From the NCBI GenBank assembly GCA_022885665.1, contig JAGQDJ010000023.1, positions 124,001 through 188,000 on the forward strand: a stretch of 64,000 nt of DNA, given 5' to 3'. A program made the translations under genes and the position numbers. Positions within the stretch are counted from its first letter, which is position 1. Each line of letters begins with the position of its first letter. Source of the DNA: Triops longicaudatus. Lineage: Eukaryota > Arthropoda > Branchiopoda > Notostraca > Triopsidae. Below the pieces are notes generated by a model. It did not search any database. It saw nothing but the letters and a program-made list of their open reading frames with translations, and was not told where the DNA came from. Below are positions 1-11,300 of this stretch, piece after piece.

Positions 1-1
1 T

Positions 2-2829
2 GTTCCGGACTTGCAAGACTACTTCGCCAATGTAGAACCAGTTCCGTTGCAAGAAGTAGCGAAGTACCCTATCCCTCGTGAACCTAGTTTGAATTTTTTA
101 AAGCCGGGCAGTCAAGAAGTCTTGACACGCCCGGTTTACGTCCATGAGCATTTACCCCCGATGAACCCTCTCGAAGAAGAAGTAGAGGTCAAAATGGAAA
201 CGGACACTGTGGAAGAAAACGGTACCCATTCCCCCTCTCCATCCTCTCCTACGTTGAGACCTGCACCCGTATTCAAGAGACCAGCCGATCCCTTGGATGT
301 AACCAAAAAATCTAAGCTATCCGTCGAACTTCCGGAAGAGCAAGAAGGCCCTCCCCTGCGCGAACTGTCCAGCGTCATCATGACGACTTCTGGTTACCTG
401 TCTTCGTCTTGCGAAGGCAAGCTACCCGAAGCTAAAATGCCATCTCCCTTCCTCGAGCCGGACATCGACATCCCTTCAGCCATTGACGAACCTCGAACGG
501 TTAAAAAACTCCCCATGAAAAAAATCATCGAAGGCGTCAAAAAAATTGACAAGGAAGAGACGGTCAAATCGAAAAAAGAGCTCAAAAAAGAGGAAAAAGA
601 GCGGAAGAAGAAAAAAATGCTGGAAGATAATACCCCCGCTAAGGGTGTGAAACCGCCCAAACAAACCAGAGAACGCAAAGAACCGACCGAGGTGAAACTT
701 TTCTCTGAGCCTGATCGCATCAAGCTTAACATATTCAAGAAAATCCCCAAAGTGAAGGAAGAAAAAGAACCGGAAAAAGAGGAAGTCCGCGTGGTCGAGT
801 CCGCTGTTCGCGAAGACGCGCCCCCAGAACGAATACCACCTCCGCCGGTGATAACTAGACCGCCGGTGGTGGAAGAAGTATCAGTACGCGAACCTTCACC
901 GCCCAGGCCTCCTGCCGTTGCGCCTACCCCGCCACCTCCGCCCCGCCCTCCAAGTCCCGTAGTTACCCCGCCCCCGAAACGACACAAGAAAGAACGTAAA
1001 GAAAAAGTCAAAATTAAGCGACCGAAACACCGCAGTCCAACCCCGGAGTGTTCTATAGTCGAAGGAGGTTTACCTCAAGCCCCGGAAGATTCACCAAAGC
1101 CATTTTTTCCATTTGCAGCACCCTTCCCGGTACCGCCTGCTCCCGGCTTGATTCCTCCGCCCATATTTCAGCGACTACCCTTTAATTTGCTAGGCGTCCC
1201 GCCCATGAGGCCTATGCTACCGACCATGCCTAACCTGCCTATTCCACCCACGATGTTCATGCCACCTCCACCGCACCAACAGCTCAAACAGGACACTTCG
1301 CCACCCAAACCGCCCGCTCCCATGAAGTCTCCGACTCAGCCGCCTCAAGTACTTTTACCAACCCGGGAAAGAAGCGTCACTCCGCCATCGTTAGAAGATA
1401 CGCTCAACATGCGGGGGAAGGACAAAAAGGACAAAAAAGACAAGGAGAAACGGAAGAAGGAGAAAAAGAAAGAGAAGGAGGACAAAAAACGCGAAAAGGA
1501 AGAAATGGAAGAGAAAAAAGATAAAAGTAGAGACAAGGACAAGAAAGAAAAACGGAAAGAAAAGCGAGAAAAAGAGGTAATGAGTAAAAGACTCTCAATA
1601 TATGGTTCTTACAAAGTACTCTTTTCAGAGGGAAGGAAGTGATGCGGGTGTTCCTAAAATCACGTTTAAATTTGGACCCTCGTCGCCTTCCGCTTCGTCG
1701 TCCGAAACTCCAGCGACTCCGAAACTGTAACCTTTTTTTGTTTCTTCTACTTCGCTTATTTTCTTTTTAGTTTCACTGTAGTCTATTTTTCGTTTTTCTT
1801 ATGAGTCTTTATCAGTGTTCGTTTTTTTAAAAGAAAAATTTTCATATTTTCCGTTTTTGTTGCGTTTTGTTCTTATCTTTTTATTATATTTTGAATGCTT
1901 ATTTTGGAAGTTGAAGCTATAGTTTGTCCTTTTCTTATCTGGACTAGGATTATCAAAACAAAGGAGCCATCCCGACCGGAATCGGCAGAACCGCACGCCA
2001 GAGCGCCGTCACCTGAAATAGCTCGTTTTGCAGCTTTAATTACACGACCACCCAAGCCTCCAAAATCGACTTCACCAACCAAGAGTGGTCCTAGCCCTGT
2101 CCCGCTATCTGGTAGAAGCAGTCCTTTGAAAATGCCCAAAAAGGTGGATTCGTTATCTTACGCGAAATCGCCCACGCCTTCGACTGCTGGCCCATCACCT
2201 TTGCCTGTAAATTTTCATTGGCTTTCTTTTATGTTCTTCTGTCCTCTGAATCATACATCGCGCATTTTGGGTTTGTAGGTTGGTACGGACAGTCCTCTAC
2301 CGCCTAAAAAGAAGGAGAAGGATCGCAGTCGAGACCGGACCAAGAACAAACATCCTCCCAAGCATCGTAAATCATCTGGCTCGAGGGAACGTGAAAAAGG
2401 CAGTGTCAGTCCCGGTGCAGGAGGGAAAGCCAAAAAAGCCGGAGATGTGGCCTTAATTACAGAAACTGTCGGCTCGTACTACGTAAGTTTGGCACTGTGA
2501 TTAGCAGGACATGCAAACCCCCTTTCCTTTTCCTAATTTCCGATGTTTAGGACGAGTTTGGAAACAAAGTTTGGATCTGTCCGTGCTGCGGTCGTCAGGA
2601 CGATGGCACTCCCATGATAGGATGCGATGAATGCGACGATTGGTATCATTGGTAAGAAACGACGACGGCGTATGAAGGAAAGATTGTGACAGTCTTTTGC
2701 TTTTGTAGGGTGTGTGTTGGAATCCAAGTACCACCTGAAGAGAACGAAGACTGGTATTGCCAACGTTGTATCATCAAGAAACAAGGAACAGTATCCGATA
2801 AGAAAAAAGGAAAGAAGTCTAAAAAATAA
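2..2829 (+). CDS. TAF3: TAF3 (TFIID subunit 3), 3' part, six exons
   Basis: Transcription initiation factor TFIID subunit 3 (bip2 in Drosophila), 5' end outside the window. Exons inferred from conserved reading and GT-AG sites: 2-1576, 1629-1726, 1948-2206, 2279-2482, 2551-2651, 2709-2829, giving 785 visible residues and a TAA stop. The introns are 52, 221, 72, 68 and 57 nt. The visible protein starts after the histone fold in the conserved motif DLQDYFANVEPVPL, then LNFLKPGS and VHEHLPPM. It continues through Lys/Glu-rich and Pro-rich low-complexity stretches to a C-terminal PHD finger at about residues 720-768. The C4HC3 ligands are visible in WICPCC, GCDECDDWYHWVC and WYCQRC. The residues known in TAF3 to cage H3K4me3 (Trp before the first Cys, Asp, Met, and Trp in DDW) are all present. 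A Lys-rich tail follows. By family knowledge it pairs with TAF10 and anchors TFIID at active promoters in the nucleus. Retention of intron 1 would stop at 1642. Confidence 0.95.
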
Positions 2830-2879
2830 ATACTTGAAACGCTTCGAAATTGTTGGAAAATTTGTGTATCATGGTTGAC

Positions 2880-2885
2880 AATAAA
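2880..2885 (+). promoter_or_regulatory. Polyadenylation signal of TAF3
   Basis: A canonical AATAAA lies 50 bp after the TAF3 stop codon and is the best poly(A) signal for it. A second AATAAA overlaps the stop codon itself (2825-2830) and would leave almost no 3' UTR. The signal ends only 3 bp before the stop codon of the convergent MED18 gene, so cleavage probably falls inside the MED18 coding exon. Confidence 0.6.
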
Positions 2886-2888
2886 ATA

Positions 2889-3715
2889 TTAGAGGTGATG
2901 TAACCGACGGTAGTCTACTTTTTCTAGGTTCACTAAAGGACGTAATTGTTCAGCGAAACTTTTCATTTCTTCTGCCACAGCTTCTTGGCCCGCAGGAGCT
3001 ACTAGACTCAACTCTACTAAATAGGATGACGTCATCGTTTCTAAGCTATCTGCTGACTTGGTTTGACCCATCTGCGAAAACGAGAAACGAAATTAATATT
3101 TAAAACAATGCCAGGGTAAACAAAACTTACTCGGAAAATCTTGGACACCGTAACCTTCATTCTACCTTTCCGAAACATAATTCCTTTCAAAACATATTCA
3201 AATTCCAAGCGACAACCAAGTTCGGTCAAAAAGTCGACAATGTTAGGACTACAAGCTACGTCTATACAACTTCGCAACACAGTTGGCTGGTTCTTGTCTC
3301 CTGTAAAAAAAAAAGAAAACTATAAGACCGCGTACTAACGAACGCTAGAATTGCGAGCCTAATTCCGGTGTTCCAATGTAGCGGAATTGCCACGGATATT
3401 CGGGATGGTCCAACGCTCTTCGTACTCTTAAAAGCAAAGGCTGCGGTGCAGCGCCTCCTTGAAAATCAATTTTCATAGCTGAATATTTTTTTACGACAAA
3501 ACGTGTCTATTACTTATACTGAAGCACATCTCATGGTCATGGAATTTTTCATGTTCCGTTTCTACCGTGTCGCAAAGCCCTCTTAATCTATGTATCAAGA
3601 ACTCGGCAGAATTGTCTAGAACGCTGCCTTGCAACAAATATTCTTGGTTCGGTATAATGTTGCTTTTCAGGGCCGAAGTCAAACTGTCCATAGCAGAACT
3701 TGCTGACTGTGCCAT
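2889..3715 (-). CDS. MED18: Mediator complex subunit 18, complete, four exons
   Basis: Subunit of the Mediator head module, which by family knowledge partners MED20 and contacts RNA polymerase II. Exons on the minus strand: 3715-3520 (ATG at 3715), 3478-3359, 3300-3131, 3071-2889 (stop TAA). The total is 669 nt, 222 residues, close to the usual 200 to 220. Family motifs in order: EYLLQGSVLDNSAEFLIHRL and LCDT (exon 1); a Leu/Arg stretch then PWQFRYIGTPELG (exon 2); DKNQ, RSCIDVACSPN and FRKGRMKVTVSKIFR (exon 3); SYLVELSLVAPAGQ and FAEQLRPLVNLEKVD (exon 4). The introns are 41, 58 and 59 nt. Introns 1 and 3 are GT-AG. Intron 2 has no GT in the required phase: the only junction that keeps GTPELG joined to DKNQ uses a GC donor (G|GCTCGC). 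No AATAAA is seen on this strand just after the stop, so the 3' UTR likely runs into TAF3. The identity is secure; the intron 2 donor is not. Confidence 0.93.
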
Positions 3716-3818
3716 TGTTTTTGCTGCTGTTATTATTATTATTATTATTTTTAACTGATGAAGCTCTAATTTAGGATGTATTTAAGATTCAAATCCTTAC
3801 GTTATTTAACACTTGTAG
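3716..3818. promoter_or_regulatory. MED18 5' flank, possible bidirectional promoter
   Basis: This is the short spacer between the MED18 start and the divergent open frame on the + strand. It contains the TTA repeat and AT-rich sequence with no clear TATA box or initiator. A promoter here is inferred only from position: MED18 must start near this point, and if the divergent frame is real the spacer would serve both. Confidence 0.3.
3730..3749. repeat. (TTA)6 microsatellite in the MED18 5' flank
   Basis: Six TTA units plus TT, 15 bp upstream of the MED18 start codon, hence probably in its 5' UTR or core promoter. Confidence 0.9.
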
Positions 3819-4082
3819 TTTTCTTCACATACAACGATTTCCACTAAGTTCAGTTTAAACTTCCAAATATGCCGCGCATTAAATTTACAGCAACTGTCAA
3901 CTTTCTTTCTGAGGTGCTATTTCCCCTTGGCAACCGGCAGCCATAGCAGTTTCTTGACTCCGCCTCCCAAAAAAGGCAACAAGGGTTCGGAACCGGTGAA
4001 TTTAAAAATTGGTGTTGCTGGCACACACGTTATGACTCTGGATATTACTGAATATTTGGAACGCAATTTTGTAAAATCTCTA
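3819..4082 (+). other. Possible small gene or exon, frame unresolved
   Basis: An open frame of 88 codons ending in TAA at 4080-4082, divergent from MED18. I do not recognise it. The last 45 codons read like a protein (SSFLTPPPKKGNKG, then VNLKIGVAGTHVMTLDITEY). The frame has no ATG until that late Met. A neighbouring frame has an ATG at 3869 (MPRIKFTATVNF) but stops at 3944-3946, so the two halves are offset by one base. Possibilities: a small gene broken by an indel or assembly error, an exon entered from an upstream acceptor (a CTTGTAG lies just before 3819), a pseudogene, or chance. No domain or signal can be assigned. Confidence 0.25.
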
Positions 4083-7000
4083 TAAAACTTGCATTCTGTG
4101 TTCTTTTTCAATGTGTTACGTTAAAGTAATTTTAACTAGACGTTTCCTGTGGCTGATATTCAACTAAGGAAAGGCACAGACAATTGAACAATAAGGCATT
4201 TATAAAATATATAAATTGTGAACTTCAAATAATTGGATGCTGAAAAAATGCATGGTATGCAAAAATCATGAAAGTTATAGCAAGGGCATTTTGAAAGAAA
4301 ATGGCAAATACTACTTGCGAATTTTTTGGTGTTTCGGTACTCCCCTAGCAAGGATGGGCCGATGAAGATTTTCTTTTTTCAATGCGTTCTGGTAGACGAT
4401 TTTTTTTGTAACAAGGGGATTAAAAAAATAGCACTGTCTTGCTAGCCTATATTCTGAACGTCGCATTCCGTAACCATTTGTGTCTTACGGGGACTTATAA
4501 GTCCCGGAAATCGATTGCATTGATTCACAATGCTTGTATACTAAAGGGATTTTTGAAACGTTAATGCAAAGTATTCCACAAAAGAGTCTGGTAACAAAAA
4601 GTTAGCGAAAACACATAACTATATTGTTTTGGCTCTTAGGACAGATTAAGCTGATCAAATCCGTGCGACTGTTTCGGTTTTGCTGTGAAGTGAATCCTCT
4701 CTCGATATTTGCGATTTTCTCTTGAACAAAATCGAGTAGATAAGATCATGAAATTTCTTTATTTTTCTTCTTAATGATTTTATTTTTATATTTATTCATA
4801 GAAACCAGAACATCATAATTAAAAAATAATATAAAAATGGTCGAACCTTTTTATGCGGAATAAACTTTAATTCGTTAGCACATTTTAAAGTGCTTGTAAG
4901 CTCCACGCAACCCACTAGTTCAATTTAGTCGCTATCAGCTATGCTTCTCTTGTTTCTACGAGATAGTTTTTTTTTTTTTTTTCTGGATAGCTTAGTAAAA
5001 TACTTTTCCTAAATACCAAATAATTTCAAAACTTCATATTTCGGAGCCCAGATTTAGCTTAAAATTTAAATCTATAAATGCTTCACATTTGTGTTTAACA
5101 AACTACAAGCTGTGTTCCTTTTCCTTTTTTTTTCGTGCGTGTGTACTTCGCAGGCGAGAGCATGGCTCATTCGCATTGCCTGTTACTTTTTGCGGAGTAC
5201 AGAAATGCTGTTTTTTTTTACGACGTGTAGAAATTCGTTGTATGGAAAGTTTTGGTATGTTTCATATAAAGAGGCTGAAATACTGAGCCATTAAAAAAGA
5301 GTATGCCAACAGAAAAAAAAGTAAAGGAAAATTGGCCGACTTGTTACTCAAGATATCGTATAATGCAATCCTTGAAATTCATGTTGATTTTGGCCACGAA
5401 GACGCAAAACATGCAAGGAAGGGATTACAGCAAGTCTAACTCCCAATTGATTCTAGACTTTTTTCGAAAGCCTAAACGATGTCGTGATGCGTGGTTAATT
5501 TAATGGGGCGGAAAAAGTACTTGGTTGTGTGAAATGGTGGGAAAAGCTGCATATGTCCTTAGTTATCTTTGCGCCGTACGACATGTCTCGTTGCATTTGG
5601 TTCGTGTGTATCCATTGTCATTCTCGAACATAGCGGCCCTCATTCCTCTACAATTTGTAACTCGTCAGACTTGGGGTAAGGGTGCAGGCGAGATTAGGTT
5701 TTTCGTTGTACGGTATAAAGTAAACCATACAACGCACCCTAGACAATGAGAACACAGAATTTTCTTGCCCCTTTCGACGTTTTAAGGATACTTTTCCCAA
5801 GCCACTATATTTGCACCGAGTGAGGTGTGGTTTACCACACTGGAAATAATGCCTTTGACGGAGAATCAGAAGGTATTGAGAAGTGTTTTGGAACGGGAAC
5901 AGCTCTTTAAAGCGTAGATGTATGTCAACATACGTGTTCACCTGAGTCAACGGCTTTTGTGGACGGAACGTGTTATTGCCTGAAATTCGGGTATATGGAT
6001 GTGTCATGTCTTTAGCTCAGGTAAACGGAGAGATTTCCATTGGCCTAAGTAACACAGGCGTACATATCGAATGCTCAGTCACGGACGTTTCCTCAACCAT
6101 GATCTCTTAGATGTTCTGTAAATATTATCAAAATGACGAACAGATCGTATTGGTTCTTCCGATGTGGTCCACCGTTTGTTTTCTTACTTGTATCAAAGGG
6201 AGTAGCCCTCCACTATAAACAATTTCTTTTCAGCACTTTCTTCAGCATTTTGGTACACATTTTCAGATCTGACTCTTTGAAAACTCCTTGCAAAGCCAAG
6301 TAGTTTGCAGAATGCCTTGAAAAAGTGACTCTTGTCCACGCTTCGCGTCAAGCTGAGTAAATATTTTTCTTCCGTAGATCCTTTGGTTTGCAAATTTCGC
6401 AAGAGGAAATTGCACACAGTGTTTGCTTTGCAGAGCAGCAAATAATTACCGAAGGAAAAAATTAAACGTGAAGCGAAGAAGTACAAATTTTGCATCCTTG
6501 TGTTCGCAAACTAAGGTGGATTCCCCCGTGAATTGCAAAGCGGAACAATATTACATACATAAGGTATAAGTGGGAGTTCTTCTAAAATTTCTAGTCAACA
6601 GTAAGGAAAGGCAGAAACTTGCATGCACTTGTTCCCGCCAACGCAAAGGACATCCAAGCCGTTAGAAATGTTTCGCCGACAAACTTGTTCGCAAGTTGCT
6701 CGACTATCATATTCTTGTTGCCGTAGCAAATTGATATAGCAGCTCGTATAGAATTCTACACCTCTTTGAAACACAGAGAAGGCGGCGTTGGATTATTTCA
6801 TTAGTTAGGCTAGCTGAGCGTCCTTATCTCGGAAAAGTGTCGCGTTGCCGTGTCGTATTGTCTGAAGAACGGGAACCTCCTGTGGGCCTTGCCTGGGATG
6901 TGTCAGTGATGGAGCCAAAGCACGCAAACATAATGACGCTACACGAACAAGTTTGATGAAGTTTCAATTTTCAGTGTCTGCACGGAAAGCGACACAGGCT

Positions 7001-7385
7001 GAGCAAATGCAGCGTGCGCGCCCTTATCTAATGACGTAACTGCCTGCCAATTTATTTATCCCCTCGCGTACATATTTGCAATGGCATACAACAAGAAAAA
7101 AGAACTCTATAACCAGAACTTTGCTGATTAGTACAAAAGAAAAAGCTCGCGACTCCTTCAAAAATTAGCAAGAGGGCATTCTTTGAGTTGCAAAAATGAT
7201 TACTGAAACACCATTAGATATTTTTTTAAAAGTATTGTTACAATTTAATTTTTTATTTATTAAGAACTCAGGCGTGAGCTAATTTTCTTTGGCGTTTCTT
7301 TTACATATTCCACGAACGTTTGAAGAATATTTAAAGATGACACCCGTGCTAATTATTCTTCTCGATATGCATTACTATGGCATAT

Positions 7386-7408
7386 AATATATTAGAATGT
7401 AATATATT
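7386..7408. repeat. Perfect AT inverted repeat, 9-bp arms
   Basis: AATATATTA, five-base spacer GAATG, then TAATATATT. All bases are A/T, so chance occurrence in this AT-rich DNA is plausible. Confidence 0.7.
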
Positions 7409-8919
7409 AACACTGTAAAAATTTTGTAGTGAGAAATGCTTCATATAAATTTTTTCCACGTCGTAAGCAAATACTCCATAAAATACTGGACAGGAAAAAA
7501 GGGGCCTGAGTTCAATCACTTTCCTAGCTTAACCCATTAGCGCATCTAATTATCAACCTGTGAAAGCCTACAGTGAAATTTAAATTGATATGAAGAATGG
7601 GAGGAATCAACTTTGCTAGCAAGGAACGCTGAAACTGCTTACGGCCTGCACTTCGGGATGAAACGGCTCTAAACATGCTTGTTAGATTATTCTGTTCCAC
7701 CAGTTTGACACAGAAAGCTTCTTTGATTCATGGCATTGTTAAAGAATTTCACTGATTTATGGGTTTGGTCGACAAATTAATGATAGCTTAATCTCAATTC
7801 ATCACACTTATTACTTGTGTGTAAGGATTCTTCGTCCCATCATTGTCTAATATTCACTTGTGAAATATAGTGATTTGTTTAGGTGGGATCTTCTCAAAAC
7901 CTAATTTAGCCTCATAGCGATGCAACGGTAGAATCAGCTAAAGATGGCGCGCCGTTACCTCCGTAGCCTTGGATTCTATTTTGTATTCCGGGGAGGGTAA
8001 GGCGGATCAATACTCCTCCCCACTTTTCACATGCCACCTTTTCCTGCCCACCATATCAAACTTTCAAGGAATAGGCTATGTTTTCCAATATCAGGCAACG
8101 TTTCACTATCATGAAATGAAAATGGCAGTGAGACAGTCGCTTGTCATGATACTCCGCTTGCTTTTCTGGTGGCCTTTGAGCTACAACCCAACAGTGTCGG
8201 AAGTGGAATTCCCGTTTTTTCTAGGTAGAGTACTGAAAGGATTCTGTCTGTCACGAAACACGTTCTATTATCTGTGGCGGGACCAATAGCAAAAAAGTAG
8301 CGCAAGAATTCCGCCGGTTTTTCTCAGCCTCGGCTACCGATTCTTTTTTAGCGCTTTTACTTGAGCATAAACACAGCGGTGTGGTCCATAGCCAGGCCTG
8401 GTTAATACATGGATACACCAAATACCAAGAGAACCTTGGCTTAATAATAATCCTCTCAAAGCCAGCACTGTCATACACCCAGTACTGTTTAGATGTAAGC
8501 ATTTAGTCTACTATTGTGCAGTGCAGCAACGCGTCGGTGTCCCTTTTGCGCTATCATTCGATCTTATTTATTTGCCTGACGTCTTTTCTTTTCAGAGTAA
8601 TTAAGGCATATGCATAGGAGAACGGTGAAATTTTAGTGCCTGAAAAAATTGCGTTTTTCTTACGAGCAAGACTAGCTAACTAACTCCCCTCGTCCTATGG
8701 GACACTCCGTCACTCGCGTGACAGGTGCAGTGTGAAAATCATTTTCATGTGACATCTGAGACTTAGTCACAGGGACAGTCTTCGGTAGCAGTTTCGTACC
8801 AGCAGCGGATAACTACCAAAAGGGCAGTGAAGGTGTTGAAGCTCCAAGTTGTCACTACTCTTGTCTTTCGACACAACGTTCACTGTTGCTTCAACGCTGC
8901 AGCTAAAAGCTATCACTTT

Positions 8920-8964
8920 AAAAAAAAAAGAAAAGAAAAAAAAAAAAAAAGAAAAGAAAAAAAA
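8920..8964. repeat. A-rich low-complexity tract with AAAAG units
   Basis: Forty-five bases of A interrupted by single G residues at about five-base spacing. There is no obvious retrotransposed gene immediately upstream, so I do not call it a poly(A) tail. Confidence 0.9.
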
Positions 8965-10000
8965 CGAGTGATCTTAGTTTGCATATCTTTGTGCCAAGGT
9001 CCTGAAAACTGTACTCATCACGCACCGGAAGACTATAAGACTAAGGGATTCTTTACACCGTGAGCACAAGACCAACACAAGAGAGACATAGGGAATGGAG
9101 ACGAAAGCAAGAGACTCTCAACGAGTCCCTGTCTAACTTTCATTTGTTAACTGTAAGACAGAAGGTTAGAAAAGAAACTCTGTCCTTCCATTTTTATTTA
9201 TCTGGGCTTTTTAACAAACTTGTCCCCGTCTGTGGCGGTTGATTGACAAAAAGTAGGCCCACGGAGGCATACGACGATAACGTGAGCATTGCGTAAGGCC
9301 TTTTGCTTTCTGTGTGGATACCCACTTATAGCAGGGCTTCTCTTAGTGGGTACATTACACAAATTTGGGTAAAAGATGTTTGGATCCAGGTAACGGAGTC
9401 TAAAAGAAAACTTGAAATTGAAATGTCTTAAAATTTGTTACTTTGTTCAGAAGAACTGAAATGCTAAACCAACGGTTTTCTTGTCCACTAATCTAGTTTT
9501 GTTTGCTCTTTCGGCATTTTCGTTTGAAGACTAAGTGGTACCAAACCGAGGAATAGGGAAATTACATATTAAACGGTTGAGGCTTTTTTGACAAAACTGC
9601 TCAATGTTTCACCATCATCTTTTGACAGTAAAATTACGCATAGTATTGCTTATAGCACACTCTCAGTATACTTTACAAAACATTCTTGGCAAATTTGTAA
9701 CAATTGAGTAACTTTCTTGCTTTGTGGAAAAACTTTTCAAATGGTTTTAAGTGTGCATTAAAACAGCTTTTAACTAGTGTCTTGTCCAAAACATAAGTCA
9801 CATCTTCAAGTTAATTCTGAAATAATCATATGAGAAATTTAGGCAATTTCACAGGCTTTAACTCCGTCATTGATTGAAAATTCAACTTTATTTTCATTAA
9901 AATAAACAAAGAACCTGAAAAGAGCTTTCAAGGCAAATTACCGATCGATTCGTTTCGCAAAAAGCTTAATGTCAGTGTTTTCTAGCGAATCTATTTAGTC

Positions 10001-10028
10001 AATTTTCTTCAAAATTTTCTTCAAAATT
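10001..10028. repeat. 12-bp tandem duplication
   Basis: AATTTTCTTCAA occurs twice head to tail (10001-10012 and 10013-10024) and is followed by a partial third copy. Confidence 0.9.
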
Positions 10029-10186
10029 TACTTATCAGATGTTACGGCCCAAAATGTTGACTATCACAAACGTACGAGCAAATACTTAACATTTTTTTAA
10101 AAATGCCTGAACTGTGGAGCGTGTGATTCTCTTACCATTCAATTAGGTGCAATATAGTCTTTGATATTTATTCATTTAATGTTGAT

Positions 10187-10200
10187 TTATTATTATTATT
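10187..10200. repeat. (TTA)n microsatellite
   Basis: Four TTA units plus TT. Similar short TTA tracts occur at 3730-3749 and 35912-35925. Confidence 0.85.
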
Positions 10201-11279
10201 TTTGCGAAAATATTTGTAATTGGGTAATGAAGGCTTGTCTGATAGGTGACTTTGGGCAATGGACGAAAACTACTGAGCAGCACTGCCTTATAGGCTCAAT
10301 TCCCCAGGCCCGTATCCAAGGCTTCAGTTCGTATGCATTGTTTGTTTTGGAGTTGCTCCTGTGTTCCGCATTACTTGACAATCATTTCAGGGGGGGAGGA
10401 AAACTCCTAAATACGACCTTGCTCTCACCGGTACCTTTTTCTACGACCTCCAGAATTGCAGACGTTTCTGTAATATCGTTCAGTCCTCAAGAAATCGTCT
10501 CAAGAGACGTTTAATATAAGAACAGACATGTCGGAAAAGCATTTCTTGTTCGCGTGTGACCAAAGGGGGTCCGTTACGTAGTAAGTCTACCGATTGTGTA
10601 CACTAATTTCCAAATTGAGGTACAAAAACATATTTCTTTTTTTATGGTACAGTTCTGATTCGCTTCCTCCATTTTGCCCACCCAGTGGCAACCGAAGAGA
10701 AAGATAATACTGAGGAACAAAGATCAGCGGTAGAAAGGTGAGAAATCATTACCTTATAAACAAATAAGTAGTACTGGAGCAACATGAGAAAATGACTACT
10801 GGAGTCGCATAATACAGTACCCGAAAGCTTGGGTGCTGTATTTGTTATATTGACGTTACAAGTAATCCGATATTTTACACAAGCAATTACTCTAAATGCT
10901 AAGCATTCTACATCCTCCTGAATGTTATAATTTCGTGTAACGAACTTCAATTGCACAAGTGGAGCCCAAATACAGATAAAAATGAATTTGTTTCTAAATC
11001 TCGGTAAAAGTTACAATAAAGAATGAAGAAATTCAAGCGTGATCATGACATGATGTTAATATCGATTACCTCTAGATTGGATTAGTACTAAAGACTGGAT
11101 TTGAACTTTGAAGAAACCGGAGTTGGGTTTTGTTGTACTATTTGAAATATCGATTTTATAGATGGCAGCACGTAACCCGATATTGTGCAACTGCTCTTGG
11201 GGGGAGGCCCTTTAGTGTCAATTAAAAGGCATTGAAAGGTCGAGTAAGATCTAAAAGAGCTGGAGCAGATTCAATCTCA

Positions 11280-11300
11280 GGTGCACAAAAGCTGTGCACC
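11280..11300. repeat. Inverted repeat, 7-bp arms
   Basis: GGTGCAC, seven-base spacer, GTGCACC. It could form a small hairpin. No gene context is seen. Confidence 0.6.

Noticed and set aside
136..1598. Several minus-strand open frames (up to 205 codons) across TAF3 exon 1
   Set aside because: They are antisense shadows of a long, Lys/Glu/Pro-rich coding exon; their Ser/Phe/Gly-rich products follow from the complement of that bias.
3041..3280. MED18 exon 3 reading on into intron 3
   Set aside because: After KIFR the frame continues past a GTAAGT donor into non-conserved sequence; the conserved continuation is in exon 4.
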